Notes under the pieces: generated by a model
The model's input: the letters and a program-made list of their open reading frames with translations, nothing else
Told to the model about the DNA's origin: nothing
Database searches by the model: none
Part shown: positions 8,248 through 16,268 of the stretch, one piece after another
How the letters are laid out: each line of letters starts with the position of its first letter
How positions within the stretch are numbered: the first letter of the stretch is position 1
NCBI GenBank assembly: GCA_049670425.1
Contig: JBATTG010000206.1
Span: forward strand, 1-20,784
Source: Proteocatella sp049670425
GTDB taxonomy: Bacteria > Bacillota > Clostridia > Peptostreptococcales > Filifactoraceae
Direction of reading: 5' to 3'
DNA: 20,784 nt
Program-made: the position numbers and the translations under genes

Positions 8248-8338
8248 ACGTTGAAACTCTAATTTGCAGGATAGGGAAACTGATTTTGCCAAGGCATTTT
8301 CCGCTGGAAGCGTAGAACCTCAATTTTTAAACAGTAAA

Positions 8339-8371
8339 ATTGTCGACAATACAGTTGTTATTTGGTATACT
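8339..8371 (+). promoter_or_regulatory. Predicted proX promoter with a palindrome on the -35
   Basis: TCGACA (8343-8348) lies 17 bases before TATACT (8366-8371), a good sigma-A-type promoter. The -35 hexamer sits inside the perfect 12-base palindrome ATTGTCGACAAT (8339-8350), a plausible operator. The binding protein is unknown. The predicted transcript would start about 30 bases before the proX ATG. Confidence 0.6.
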
Positions 8372-8408
8372 TATATTGTTAAATAATTTACATAAATAGG
8401 AGGCTGAA

Positions 8409-8897
8409 ATGGAAAATAAAGAATTTACACTGAAAACACTTCAGGAAATGGGATTAAAGTATGAAATCATAGAGCATGAAGTAGTTCATACGATAGAAGA
8501 TATGGAAGCGGCAGGTATAACTGATAAATGCGATGTTTGCAAAAACTTCTTTCTCAGAGATGCAAAAGGAAAGAGACATTTTGTAGTGACACTGCCAAAG
8601 GACAAGCAAATAAATATACAGGACATAGCAAAGCAGATTGGAAGCACAAGACTGAGCTTCGGTTCAGATGAGAGACTTGCCACACATCTCAAACTTATAA
8701 CTGGTCAGGTAGGACCACTTTCTGTGATAAACAATCCAGAAAAGACAGTAGAATTTGTATTTGACAAAGACCTCAAAGATGCAAAGAACCTTGGAATACA
8801 TCCAAATGACAATTCAGCTACACTGATAATGGATTTTGAAGATATTCTTAAATTAGTTAAAAAAGATGGACACAAGGTATTTTATATAAAAGCCTAA
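8409..8897 (+). CDS. proX: ProX-type prolyl-tRNA deacylase (trans-editing, YbaK-fold)
   Basis: This is a free-standing editing-domain protein of 162 residues, the length of the single-domain ProX (PrdX/ProXp-ala) group. Characterised members hydrolyse Ala-tRNA-Pro made in error by ProRS; the one from Clostridium sticklandii was among the first studied. The sequence shows the YbaK-fold landmarks: CDVCKNFFLRDAKGKRHFVV with the conserved lysine K45, GSTRLSFGSDERLATHL, and the glycine/proline loop ITGQVGPLSVIN. The ATG follows TAGGAGG. The gene stands alone between a terminator and the T-box of valS, next to another tRNA-quality gene but with its own promoter. Exact substrate (Ala- or Cys-tRNA-Pro) cannot be read directly; the family resemblance favours Ala. 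Confidence 0.85.
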   Translation: MENKEFTLKTLQEMGLKYEIIEHEVVHTIEDMEAAGITDKCDVCKNFFLRDAKGKRHFVVTLPKDKQINIQDIAKQIGSTRLSFGSDERLATHLKLITGQVGPLSVINNPEKTVEFVFDKDLKDAKNLGIHPNDNSATLIMDFEDILKLVKKDGHKVFYIKA

Positions 8898-8944
8898 CTT
8901 AAAATGCAAATTATTTGGAAATATAAAAAAATATATGGCAGGAC

Positions 8945-8973
8945 TTAACAAAGCTTGAAAAATATGGTATAAT
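8945..8973 (+). promoter_or_regulatory. Predicted promoter of the T-box/valS transcript
   Basis: TTAACA (8945-8950) and TATAAT (8968-8973) are separated by 17 bases. Transcription would begin near 8980, just before the T-box leader. Confidence 0.72.
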
Positions 8974-8979
8974 ATTTCA

Positions 8980-9232
8980 TCAAAACAAAATATTTATTAT
9001 AACTTAGATAAAGAGGTTATAAGTGAAAAACGTTAGAGATTGAGGTTCATGGCTGAAAGACCTCCTTGTTGGAAACTTATGATGTAGCTTTGGAGTTCCT
9101 GTATGAAATCAAGTAGTGCAGGCGCCTGTTCAGTGTTAAAGGAACTTTAAGTGCCAGATGTTTTAGGATATCTGGAATTAAGGTGGTACCGCGATATTAT
9201 TCCCTCGTCCTTATTTGGAGGAGGGAATTTTT
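8980..9232 (+). ncRNA. T-box riboswitch leader of valS
   Basis: This leader senses uncharged tRNA and lets transcription continue into valS. The hallmark T-box core AGGTGGTACCGCG lies at 9181-9193. Its TGGT would pair with the ACCA end of a tRNA with discriminator A, as tRNA-Val has. Stem III is CCAGAT/ATCTGG (9154-9159 with 9170-9175). Stem I holds the helix ATAAGT/ACTTAT (9019-9024 with 9075-9080), with AGAGA and an apical GAGGT/ACCTC helix above it. Directly below the helix, GATGTAG places a GTA valine codon at 9084-9086 as the likely specifier. The specifier was assigned by hand-folding and is less certain than the T-box itself. Tandem stems between 9094 and 9146 correspond to the stem II region. 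Confidence 0.93.
9199..9232 (+). terminator. Conditional terminator of the valS T-box
   Basis: ATTCCCTC (9199-9206) pairs with GAGGGAAT (9221-9228) and is followed by TTTTTAA. Its left arm overlaps the region needed to form the antiterminator with the T-box core, giving the usual either/or switch. Confidence 0.9.
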
Positions 9233-9262
9233 AATACAAAAAATTTTTTATTGGAGGTTAAA

Positions 9263-11911
9263 ATGGCAAATCTATCAACAACTTACAGTCCCAAGGATTT
9301 TGAAGACAAAATCTATAAAATGTGGGAAGATGGAAAATATTTCAGTGTAAAACCAGATGCAACAAAAAAACCGTACAGCATAATGCTGCCGCCACCAAAT
9401 ATAACGGGGCAGCTTCATATGGGTCATGCACTCGATCATACGCTTCAGGACATACTTATAAGACAAAAAAGGATGGATGGTTATAATGTTCTTTGGCAGC
9501 CAGGAACAGACCATGCCTCGATAGCAACGGAAGTAAAAGTTGTAGAAAGAATTAGAGAGCAGGAAGGCAAGACTAAGGAAGAAATCGGAAGAGACGAATT
9601 CCTAAAAAGAGCATGGGCATGGAGAGAAGAGTTTGGTGGAAGAATAGTTGACCAGATGAAAAAACTTGGAGACTCATGTGACTGGGAAAAAGAGAGATTT
9701 ACAATGGATGAAGGCTGCAATAAGTCGGTAACTGAGTTCTTTGTAAGGCTTTTCGAAGATGGATATATATACAGAGGAAACCGCATAATAAACTGGTGTA
9801 TAGACTGTAAAACTTCGCTTTCAGATGCAGAGGTTGACCATTCAGAAGTTGAAGGCAAGTTTTATCACTTCTATTACCCAATAAAGGATTCTGATGAAAG
9901 ACTCGAAGTAGCAACAACAAGACCAGAGACGATACTCGGAGATACTGCGGTAGCTGTAAACCCTGATGATGAAAGATACAGTCATCTTATAGGAAAAACG
10001 CTTATAGTACCTTATACAAACAGAGAGATTGAAGTTATTGCCGATGACTATGTAGATATAGAGTTTGGAACAGGGGTAGTAAAGATAACTCCAGCTCATG
10101 ACCCTAACGACTTTGAAATAGGTCAAAGACATATGCTGAAGCAAATAATCATAATGGATGAACTTGGTGTGATGAATGAAAATGCTGGAAGATATGAGGG
10201 GCTGACAAGAGAAGAATGTCGTAAAGCCATAGTTGAAGACATGGAAAAAGATGGTCTCATGGTATCCATAAAAGAACATGTACACAATGTTGGACACTGT
10301 TACCGATGCAATACTGTAATTGAACCAAGACTCTCAAAGCAATGGTTTGTTAAAATGGAAGGCCTTGCAAAACCAGCAATAGAAGCACTTCAAAACAAAG
10401 ACCTTGAACTGGTTCCGGATAGATTTGACAAGACTTACTACAACTGGCTGAATAACATCAGAGACTGGTGCATATCAAGACAGTTATGGTGGGGACATAG
10501 GATTCCAGCATACTACTGTCAGGATTGCAACGAAATAATAGTATCAAGAACAATGCCAAATATATGTCCAAAATGTAAATCTACGCATCTTGTTCAGGAC
10601 GAAGATGTACTTGACACCTGGTTCTCATCAGCACTTTGGCCGTTCAGTACGTTAAATTGGCCAGATGATACGGCAATGCTTAGACATTTCTATCCAACGA
10701 GCGTACTTGTAACAGGATACGACATAATATTCTTCTGGGTAATAAGAATGGTGTTTTCAGCGATGTACACTATGAATGAAGTTCCGTTTAAACATGTCCT
10801 TATACATGGGCTTGTAAGAGACTCTCAGGGAAGAAAAATGAGCAAATCTCTTGGAAATGGTATAGACCCTCTAGAAATAATAGCGGAGTATGGAGCCGAT
10901 GCCCTTAGATTCACACTGATAACAGGAAATTCTCCAGGAAATGACATGAGATTCTATATCGAAAGAGTAGAAGCATCAAGAAACTTTGCGAACAAGATTT
11001 GGAATGCATCGAGATTCATCCTTATGAACCTTGAAAACTTTGGAGATAAAGAGATATCACCAAGAAGAGCCATGGGGAATCTTGAGCTTTGTGACAAGTG
11101 GATAATTTCAAAGGCAAACAGCGTGGTAAAGGAAGTAATGGACAATATAGACAAGTTTGAGTTAGGGCTTGCAGCTGAAAAAATCTACGATTTCGCATGG
11201 TCGCAGTTCTGTGACTGGTATATAGAAATGGTAAAACCAAGACTTTATGGCGAAGATGACGAGGCGAAGAATACTGCGCTTTTCACACTGACATCTGTTT
11301 TGGAAAAAATCCTGAAGCTTCTTCACCCATTCATGCCATTCATCACAGAAGAAATATATTCTTATCTTGGAAAAGACGAGAAGATAATAGTTGCACAGTG
11401 GCCGCACTATGATGAAACAAAGAATTTTGCAAAAGAAGAAATGCAGATGGATATTGTAATGGAAGCTGTAAGGACAATTAGAAACTCAAGGGCAGAAATG
11501 AACGTACCTCCTTCAAAAAAAGCTACTGTTATGGTTGTTTCAGATGGAGAGACAAAGGAAGCCTTAATGGCAGCGCAGGGTTACATCAAAACCCTTGCTT
11601 CAGCGTCAGATGTAGAATTCATAACAGAGATGCAAATCCCGCAAGACGCAGTAAGTATAGTTATAGATGGAGCTAAAATATTCCTTCCTCTTGCAGAACT
11701 TATTGACTTTGAAAAAGAGGTAGAAAGACTTGAAAAAGAACGTGCTAAGCTTGAAGGCGAGATAAAAAGGGCTATTGGAAAACTGAATAATCAGGGATTC
11801 CTTGCAAAAGCGCCACAAAGTCTTGTTGATGAAGAGACTGCAAAAAAAGATAAATATGAAGAGATGCTTACCTCTGTGAAAGAAAGAATAGCCCAATTAA
11901 AGAAAAAATAA
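9263..11911 (+). CDS. valS: Valyl-tRNA synthetase ValS
   Basis: This is a class Ia synthetase charging tRNA-Val, with its own editing (CP1) domain that hydrolyses Thr-tRNA-Val. The 882-residue protein has the family's usual length. The HIGH signature is in PPPNITGQLHMGHAL (HMGH at 52-55) and the second signature is KMSKS at 525-529. The editing domain holds EVATTRPETILGDTAVAV and GTGVVKITPAHDPNDFE. Cysteine pairs in CYRCNTVIEP and CQDCN...CPKC probably bind zinc. The helical anticodon-binding domain is followed by the C-terminal coiled-coil arm (about 815-880), rich in Lys and Glu. The ATG with GGAGG just upstream is chosen; the frame is open further back only because it reads through the T-box terminator. 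Expression depends on the T-box leader. Confidence 0.97.
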   Translation: MANLSTTYSPKDFEDKIYKMWEDGKYFSVKPDATKKPYSIMLPPPNITGQLHMGHALDHTLQDILIRQKRMDGYNVLWQPGTDHASIATEVKVVERIREQEGKTKEEIGRDEFLKRAWAWREEFGGRIVDQMKKLGDSCDWEKERFTMDEGCNKSVTEFFVRLFEDGYIYRGNRIINWCIDCKTSLSDAEVDHSEVEGKFYHFYYPIKDSDERLEVATTRPETILGDTAVAVNPDDERYSHLIGKTLIVPYTNREIEVIADDYVDIEFGTGVVKITPAHDPNDFEIGQRHMLKQIIIMDELGVMNENAGRYEGLTREECRKAIVEDMEKDGLMVSIKEHVHNVGHCYRCNTVIEPRLSKQWFVKMEGLAKPAIEALQNKDLELVPDRFDKTYYNWLNNIRDWCISRQLWWGHRIPAYYCQDCNEIIVSRTMPNICPKCKSTHLVQDEDVLDTWFSSALWPFSTLNWPDDTAMLRHFYPTSVLVTGYDIIFFWVIRMVFSAMYTMNEVPFKHVLIHGLVRDSQGRKMSKSLGNGIDPLEIIAEYGADALRFTLITGNSPGNDMRFYIERVEASRNFANKIWNASRFILMNLENFGDKEISPRRAMGNLELCDKWIISKANSVVKEVMDNIDKFELGLAAEKIYDFAWSQFCDWYIEMVKPRLYGEDDEAKNTALFTLTSVLEKILKLLHPFMPFITEEIYSYLGKDEKIIVAQWPHYDETKNFAKEEMQMDIVMEAVRTIRNSRAEMNVPPSKKATVMVVSDGETKEALMAAQGYIKTLASASDVEFITEMQIPQDAVSIVIDGAKIFLPLAELIDFEKEVERLEKERAKLEGEIKRAIGKLNNQGFLAKAPQSLVDEETAKKDKYEEMLTSVKERIAQLKKK

Positions 11912-11977
11912 TAAAAATTTAGATATTTATCACTAAACATTAAAATTAATGATATAATTATATTTAAAATAAACTGT

Positions 11978-12009
11978 AATTCGCAGGAGTTTTTTACTCC
12001 TGCTGAATT
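11978..12009 (+). promoter_or_regulatory. Leader hairpin before the tautomerase-pheST operon
   Basis: AATTCGCAGGAGT pairs with ACTCCTGCTGAATT across a five-T loop, with a single bulged base, giving a 13-bp stem. No T-run follows, so it does not look like a normal terminator. A TATAAT at 11953-11958 upstream could place it in a 5' untranslated leader, although no convincing -35 is visible. The left arm contains CAGGAG, identical to the core of the true ribosome-binding site at 12039-12044. Confidence 0.6.
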
Positions 12010-12053
12010 ATGACACAAAAAATTTAAAATACAAATAACAGGAGGATTTAACC

Positions 12054-12239
12054 ATGCCGATAGTACAAGTAGAATTAATCAAGGGAAGAACTATAGAACA
12101 AAAGAGAGCTATGATTGAAAAAGTTACAGCAGCAATATGCGAGACTACAAACTGTCCGACAGAAGCAGTAAGCATAATAATAAGAGAAATGGACAGGGAA
12201 AATTACGCACACGGTGGCGTTTTACATTGCGACAAATAA
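12054..12239 (+). CDS. Small 4-oxalocrotonate tautomerase-family enzyme
   Basis: This is a 61-residue protein of the 4-OT family, whose members use an N-terminal proline, exposed by methionine removal, as catalytic base. It begins MPIVQVELIKGRTIEQKR, so Pro1 and the conserved Arg11 are present. The GG turn near the end (AHGGVL) and the REM motif match the fold. The second active-site arginine of the Pseudomonas 4-OT (Arg39) is a serine here and Phe50 is tyrosine, so the classical oxalocrotonate activity should not be assumed; small clostridial and Bacillus members often lack a known substrate. ACAGGAGGA precedes the ATG. The gene lies 19 bases before pheS and is probably co-transcribed with pheST; no functional link is known. 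Confidence 0.88.
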   Translation: MPIVQVELIKGRTIEQKRAMIEKVTAAICETTNCPTEAVSIIIREMDRENYAHGGVLHCDK

Positions 12240-12258
12240 TATCTGAGAGGTGACAGAA

Positions 12259-13278
12259 TTGAAAGAAAGATTAGAAAACCTTAGAAAAATGGCGATAGAG
12301 CAGCTTGAAGAGGCGGGAACTCTTGACAAAGTTGAGGAAATAAAAGTAAATTTCCTGGGAAAGAAAAATGAACTTGCAAATTTAATGAAGGAGATGGGAA
12401 AACTTCCAGCTGACATAAGACCTGAAATGGGTAAAGTAGCAAATGAAGTTAGAACTGAAATTGAAAACTTTGTTGAGAGCAAAAAAACACAGTTCAAAGA
12501 AATAGTATTAAATGAAAAACTTGAAAAAGAAGCTATAGATGTTACAATACCTGTTGAGAACAGATTCGTAGGTAAAATGCATCCGATAACTTTGGTAATA
12601 TCTGAAATAGAAAAAATATTCATGTCAATGGGATTTTCTATAGAAGAGGGTCCAGAAGTGGATACTGTTGCCAACAACTTCGATAGACTTAACGCACCTA
12701 AATTTCATCCCTCGAGAGAAATCAGCGATACCTTCTATTTTACAGACGATCTTCTTCTTAGGACCCAGACATCAACCGTTCAGGCGAGAACAATGATGAG
12801 CCAGGAGCCGCCTATAAGAATGATTTCACCAGGAAGATGTTTTAGATATGATACTCCAGATGCAACTCATTCTCCGATGTTCCATCAGATAGAAGGACTT
12901 GTTGTAGCGGAAAATATCACTTTTGCAAATCTGAAGTCAACTCTTGAAACTTTCGTTTCAACATTCTTTGGTGGTGATATTAAGACTAAATTCAGACCAC
13001 ATAATTTTCCTTTTACAGAGCCAAGCGCAGAAGTTGATGTTACATGCTTCAAATGCAGCGGAAAAGGCTGTAATATCTGTAAAGGTGAGGGCTGGATAGA
13101 AATACTTGGAGCTGGAATGGTGCACCCTAATGTACTTGAAAACTGCGGCATAGACTCAAAGAAATACACAGGCTTTGCGTTTGGTATGGGAGTTGAGAGA
13201 ATAGCAATGCTTAAGTATGGAATAGAAGACATAAGACTGCTGTATGAAAATGACAGCAGATTTCTGTCACAATTTTAA
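12259..13278 (+). CDS. pheS: Phenylalanyl-tRNA synthetase alpha subunit PheS
   Basis: This is the catalytic subunit of the alpha2-beta2 PheRS that charges tRNA-Phe. It is 339 residues, the usual length. An N-terminal coiled coil (about 1-80) precedes the class II catalytic core. Motif 2 lies in ISPGRCFRYDTPDATHSPMFHQIEG, and motif 3 ends FGMGVERIAMLKYGIEDIR. The start chosen is TTG, giving MKERLENLRKMA, because GAGAGGTG (12245-12252) is correctly spaced for it. A GTG three codons earlier lies inside that Shine-Dalgarno sequence. A CxxC-x4-CxxC cluster (C263, C266, C271, C274; CFKCSGKGCNIC) is a possible metal knuckle, a variation seen in part of the family. pheT follows 14 bases after the stop. 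Confidence 0.95.
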   Translation: MKERLENLRKMAIEQLEEAGTLDKVEEIKVNFLGKKNELANLMKEMGKLPADIRPEMGKVANEVRTEIENFVESKKTQFKEIVLNEKLEKEAIDVTIPVENRFVGKMHPITLVISEIEKIFMSMGFSIEEGPEVDTVANNFDRLNAPKFHPSREISDTFYFTDDLLLRTQTSTVQARTMMSQEPPIRMISPGRCFRYDTPDATHSPMFHQIEGLVVAENITFANLKSTLETFVSTFFGGDIKTKFRPHNFPFTEPSAEVDVTCFKCSGKGCNICKGEGWIEILGAGMVHPNVLENCGIDSKKYTGFAFGMGVERIAMLKYGIEDIRLLYENDSRFLSQF

Positions 13279-13292
13279 TTGGAGGTGCAAAA

Positions 13293-15674
13293 TTGAAGGT
13301 ATCATTAAAATGGCTTAGAGATTACGTAGAAATAAACAAGGAAGTAAGCGAATTTGCCGACATGATGACCATGTCAGGTACAAAATCAGAGGCAATCGAG
13401 TACCTTGGTCAAGAATTAGATAATGTAGTAACAGGAAAAATAATTTCAATAGAAAAACATCCTGATGCAGAGAAACTTGTAGTTACGCAGATAGATATCG
13501 GCAAGGACGAGCCTGTACAGATAGTAACCGGAGCGAAAAATGTATCAGAGGGCGATTACGTTCCAGTTGCACTTCATGGGGCAAAACTTCCAGGCGGAAT
13601 TAAAATAAAAAATGGAAAGCTTAGAGGCGTGGCATCAAACGGGATGCTTTGTTCAAATGAAGAACTTGGAATAGATTCAAAATATATTGAAGACAGGTCA
13701 AAAGATGGAATTCTGCTTCTTCAAGAAGTTGAGCTTGGAAAAGACATAAGAGACATACTTCTTCTTAACGATGCAGTAGTAGAGTTTGAGCTTACGTCAA
13801 ACAGACCTGACTGCCAGTCTATGATGGGTATTGCCTATGAGGCAGCTGCAACACTCGGAGTGAAGGCAAAGATGCCGGATACAACAGTAAATGCAGAGGT
13901 GGATGCACCTGTGAAAATTGCAGTAGAAGTTCAGGATAAGGATCTTTGTCCGAGATACATGCTAAGAGAAGTAAGAGACATAAAGATTTGTCCATCGCCG
14001 TACTGGATGCAAAGAAGACTTATAGAATATGGTATGAGACCTATAAATAACATAGTAGATATAACAAACTATGTCATGATAGAGTTCGGTCAGCCGCTTC
14101 ATGCCTTTGATGCAGACAAGATAGAAACTGGAAAGATTGTAGTCAGAAGAGCGAATGATGGCGAAAAGCTGATGACGCTCGATGACATAGAAAGAGAGCT
14201 TGACAGTGAGATGCTTCTTATAACAGACGGCAGTCAGCCAATAGGCATTGCCGGGGTTATGGGCGGATTCAACACGGAAATCGATGGAAATACAAGGAAT
14301 ATAGTGATTGAAAGCGCAAGCTTTGAAGCGGACAATATAAGACTTACATCAAGAAGACTTGGACTGAGATCAGAAGCTTCTTCAAAGTTCGAAAAAGGCA
14401 TAGACGTAGTAAGGCCTGAAAAGGCAGTAGACAGAGCTTGCCAGCTTATAGAAGAGCTTGGATATGGAAAAGTATGTACAGGACTCGTAGATACTATGGA
14501 GAGTGAATTTGCACCATCAAAGCTTGAAACTTCAATTTCAAAAATAAATGGAATCATAGGGACTTCACTTAGTTCAACTGAAATCACAAATATACTTGAA
14601 AGTCTTCTTTTTGAGTGCAAACTTGAAGATGATAAACTTACAGTTACAATTCCTCACTTCAGACTTGATATGGTCATAGAAGAGGACATAGTAGAAGAAG
14701 TAGCAAGGCTGTATGGCTATAACAACATAGAATCAAAGACGATTGAAGCAGAAGTTACTCAGGCAAGAAAAAGTCCGGATAGATTATTTGAGGACCTTTT
14801 AAAAGGACTTGCTATGAAAAATGGCCTTACAGAGATTTCAACCTATTCATTTGTAAGCCCTAGTGGACTTGAAAAAGCCAATATTACTGATGAAAAACAT
14901 ACAAACGTGCTTAAACTTATAAATCCGCTGGGAGAAGAAACTTCAGTCATGAGAACCAGCCTTATTCCTGAAATGCTTGATGTAATGTACACCAATACTT
15001 CAAGAAAAAATGAAGAATTTGCGGCATTTGAGTATGGAAACACTTTCTTCGCAAATACGGACGGAATGGCACCTACCGAGGTCAAGGCGATGGTAGGTGC
15101 TTCTTACAGCAAGGATGACAGTTTCTTCACGATGAAGGGCAGACTCGAAGGAATTATTAAAGGAATGGGAATCGGAACACACGAGTATCTTCCAGAAAAA
15201 GAAAACAAAACTTTCCACCCTGGAAGATGTGCTGTAGTTATGGCAGATGGTAAAAAACTTGCCATAATAGGAGAACTTCATCCAACAGTTCTTGAAAGAT
15301 ATGGAATAAAAAAGAGGATATACCTTTTTGAAATATTCATAGAAACAGCAAAAGAAGTTTCCAATACAGGAATAATATATTCTACAATTCCAAAATTCCC
15401 GTCGATTCTAAGAGACATAGCACTTGTTGCAGACAAAAGTCTGTATGTGAGTGAAATGGAAAAGGTAATAAGAAAATATGGAAAAAAACTGCTTGAAGAT
15501 GTCAAGCTTTTTGATATATTTGAAGGTGACCAAATTGGAAAAGATAAGAAATCTGTAGCCTATTCTTTAAAATTCAGAGCATCAGACAGAACGCTTACTG
15601 ACGACGAAGTTAATCCTATAATAGAGAAGATTCTTCTTCAGTTAGAAATTGAATGCAATGCAAAGCTTAGATAA
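13293..15674 (+). CDS. pheT: Phenylalanyl-tRNA synthetase beta subunit PheT
   Basis: This is the beta subunit of PheRS, which provides tRNA binding and the editing site that removes tyrosine from mischarged tRNA-Phe. It is 793 residues, within the normal range. Domains in order are the N-terminal MKVSLKWLRDYVEI, the EMAP-like tRNA-binding domain (about 40-150, GKIISIEKHPDAEKLVVTQIDIG), the B3/B4 editing region (about 205-370, with FELTSNRPDCQSM just before it), B5 (about 400-470), the catalytic-like domain, and the C-terminal FDX-ACB anticodon domain (about 700-793). The start is TTG with GGAGGTG at ideal spacing, and no ATG alternative fits. It ends the tautomerase-pheS-pheT operon and is followed by a terminator. 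Confidence 0.96.
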   Translation: MKVSLKWLRDYVEINKEVSEFADMMTMSGTKSEAIEYLGQELDNVVTGKIISIEKHPDAEKLVVTQIDIGKDEPVQIVTGAKNVSEGDYVPVALHGAKLPGGIKIKNGKLRGVASNGMLCSNEELGIDSKYIEDRSKDGILLLQEVELGKDIRDILLLNDAVVEFELTSNRPDCQSMMGIAYEAAATLGVKAKMPDTTVNAEVDAPVKIAVEVQDKDLCPRYMLREVRDIKICPSPYWMQRRLIEYGMRPINNIVDITNYVMIEFGQPLHAFDADKIETGKIVVRRANDGEKLMTLDDIERELDSEMLLITDGSQPIGIAGVMGGFNTEIDGNTRNIVIESASFEADNIRLTSRRLGLRSEASSKFEKGIDVVRPEKAVDRACQLIEELGYGKVCTGLVDTMESEFAPSKLETSISKINGIIGTSLSSTEITNILESLLFECKLEDDKLTVTIPHFRLDMVIEEDIVEEVARLYGYNNIESKTIEAEVTQARKSPDRLFEDLLKGLAMKNGLTEISTYSFVSPSGLEKANITDEKHTNVLKLINPLGEETSVMRTSLIPEMLDVMYTNTSRKNEEFAAFEYGNTFFANTDGMAPTEVKAMVGASYSKDDSFFTMKGRLEGIIKGMGIGTHEYLPEKENKTFHPGRCAVVMADGKKLAIIGELHPTVLERYGIKKRIYLFEIFIETAKEVSNTGIIYSTIPKFPSILRDIALVADKSLYVSEMEKVIRKYGKKLLEDVKLFDIFEGDQIGKDKKSVAYSLKFRASDRTLTDDEVNPIIEKILLQLEIECNAKLR

Positions 15675-15709
15675 ATAGCAAAACAAGACATTAATAACAA
15701 ATAACGCAG

Positions 15710-15751
15710 AAGGTGATATCGGGAGTTCAAACTCAAGATGTCACTTTTTTT
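15710..15751 (+). terminator. Intrinsic terminator after pheT
   Basis: AAGGTGATATC pairs with GATGTCACTTTT along 11 positions, including G-U pairs. An inner GAGT/ACTC stem extends it. Seven T follow (15745-15751). Confidence 0.85.
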
Positions 15752-15850
15752 GTTATATTATGCCTTTAAAACGGGTATAAAATTAGATAAATCAATAAGT
15801 TGTAATCATTCAATTCTAAGGTTATTTTTTAAAAACTGGAGGGAAGATTA

Positions 15851-16240
15851 ATGTCACTATTTGATAAAATGAATCTTATGGCAAAAAATGTAACCGAAAA
15901 AGCTACCGATGCCATAGAAATAACACGCCTGAATACTAAAATAGGGGAAGAAAACAAGAAGATTATCGAATACCAAAGAGAAATTGGAGAAATAATATGG
16001 AGTAAATTTGAAATTGGAGAGGTCGTTCCACCTGAAATAAGAGAATTGTGCGAAACTATTAAAAAAAGCAAATTAAGCATAGACGCAATTGTACAAGAAA
16101 TTCAAGAACTCAAAGAAGAACCGGGCCCTGGTTTTGAAAATGCGGCTCACACAGAAAGTCCAAAAGTAAAGTGCCCGGCTTGTGGAGCCGACAATGAAGA
16201 CGGAACAAAATTCTGTGGAGAATGCGGGGCGAAATTATAA
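15851..16240 (+). CDS. Uncharacterised zinc-ribbon protein with helical N-terminus
   Basis: This 129-residue protein matches no family I can name by function. An N-terminal helical region begins MSLFDKMNLMAKNVTEKATDAIE and continues as a Lys/Glu-rich, probably coiled-coil segment to about residue 90. A Pro/Gly linker follows. A C-terminal zinc ribbon has ligands C108, C111, C122 and C125 in CPACG...CGECGAKL, the zinc_ribbon_2 style common in clostridial proteins of unknown role. There is no signal peptide or membrane segment, so it should be cytoplasmic. GGAGGG lies 8 bases before the ATG. It stands alone between the pheT terminator and the convergent nrdDG genes. The real-gene call rests on its ribosome-binding site, codon use like the neighbours' and the intact motif. 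Confidence 0.8.
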   Translation: MSLFDKMNLMAKNVTEKATDAIEITRLNTKIGEENKKIIEYQREIGEIIWSKFEIGEVVPPEIRELCETIKKSKLSIDAIVQEIQELKEEPGPGFENAAHTESPKVKCPACGADNEDGTKFCGECGAKL

Positions 16241-16268
16241 TAATTAAAAACATGAAAAAGAATCTTAA

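Noticed and set aside
7912..8292. A 126-codon minus-strand frame from the phoU-proX gap into phoU
   Set aside because: It runs antisense through phoU and its terminator, with no start site or recognisable domain.
9842..10297. A 151-codon open frame on the minus strand inside valS
   Set aside because: It lies fully antisense to a conserved catalytic and editing region, has no ribosome-binding site and no recognisable motif.
11912..12053. A second T-box upstream of the pheST operon
   Set aside because: The AGGTGG...CCGCG core is absent and the hairpin is not followed by a T-run.
12222..12677. A 151-codon, serine-rich minus-strand frame across the tautomerase end and pheS
   Set aside because: The composition is that of an antisense shadow of a Glu/Lys-rich helical region, with no start signals.
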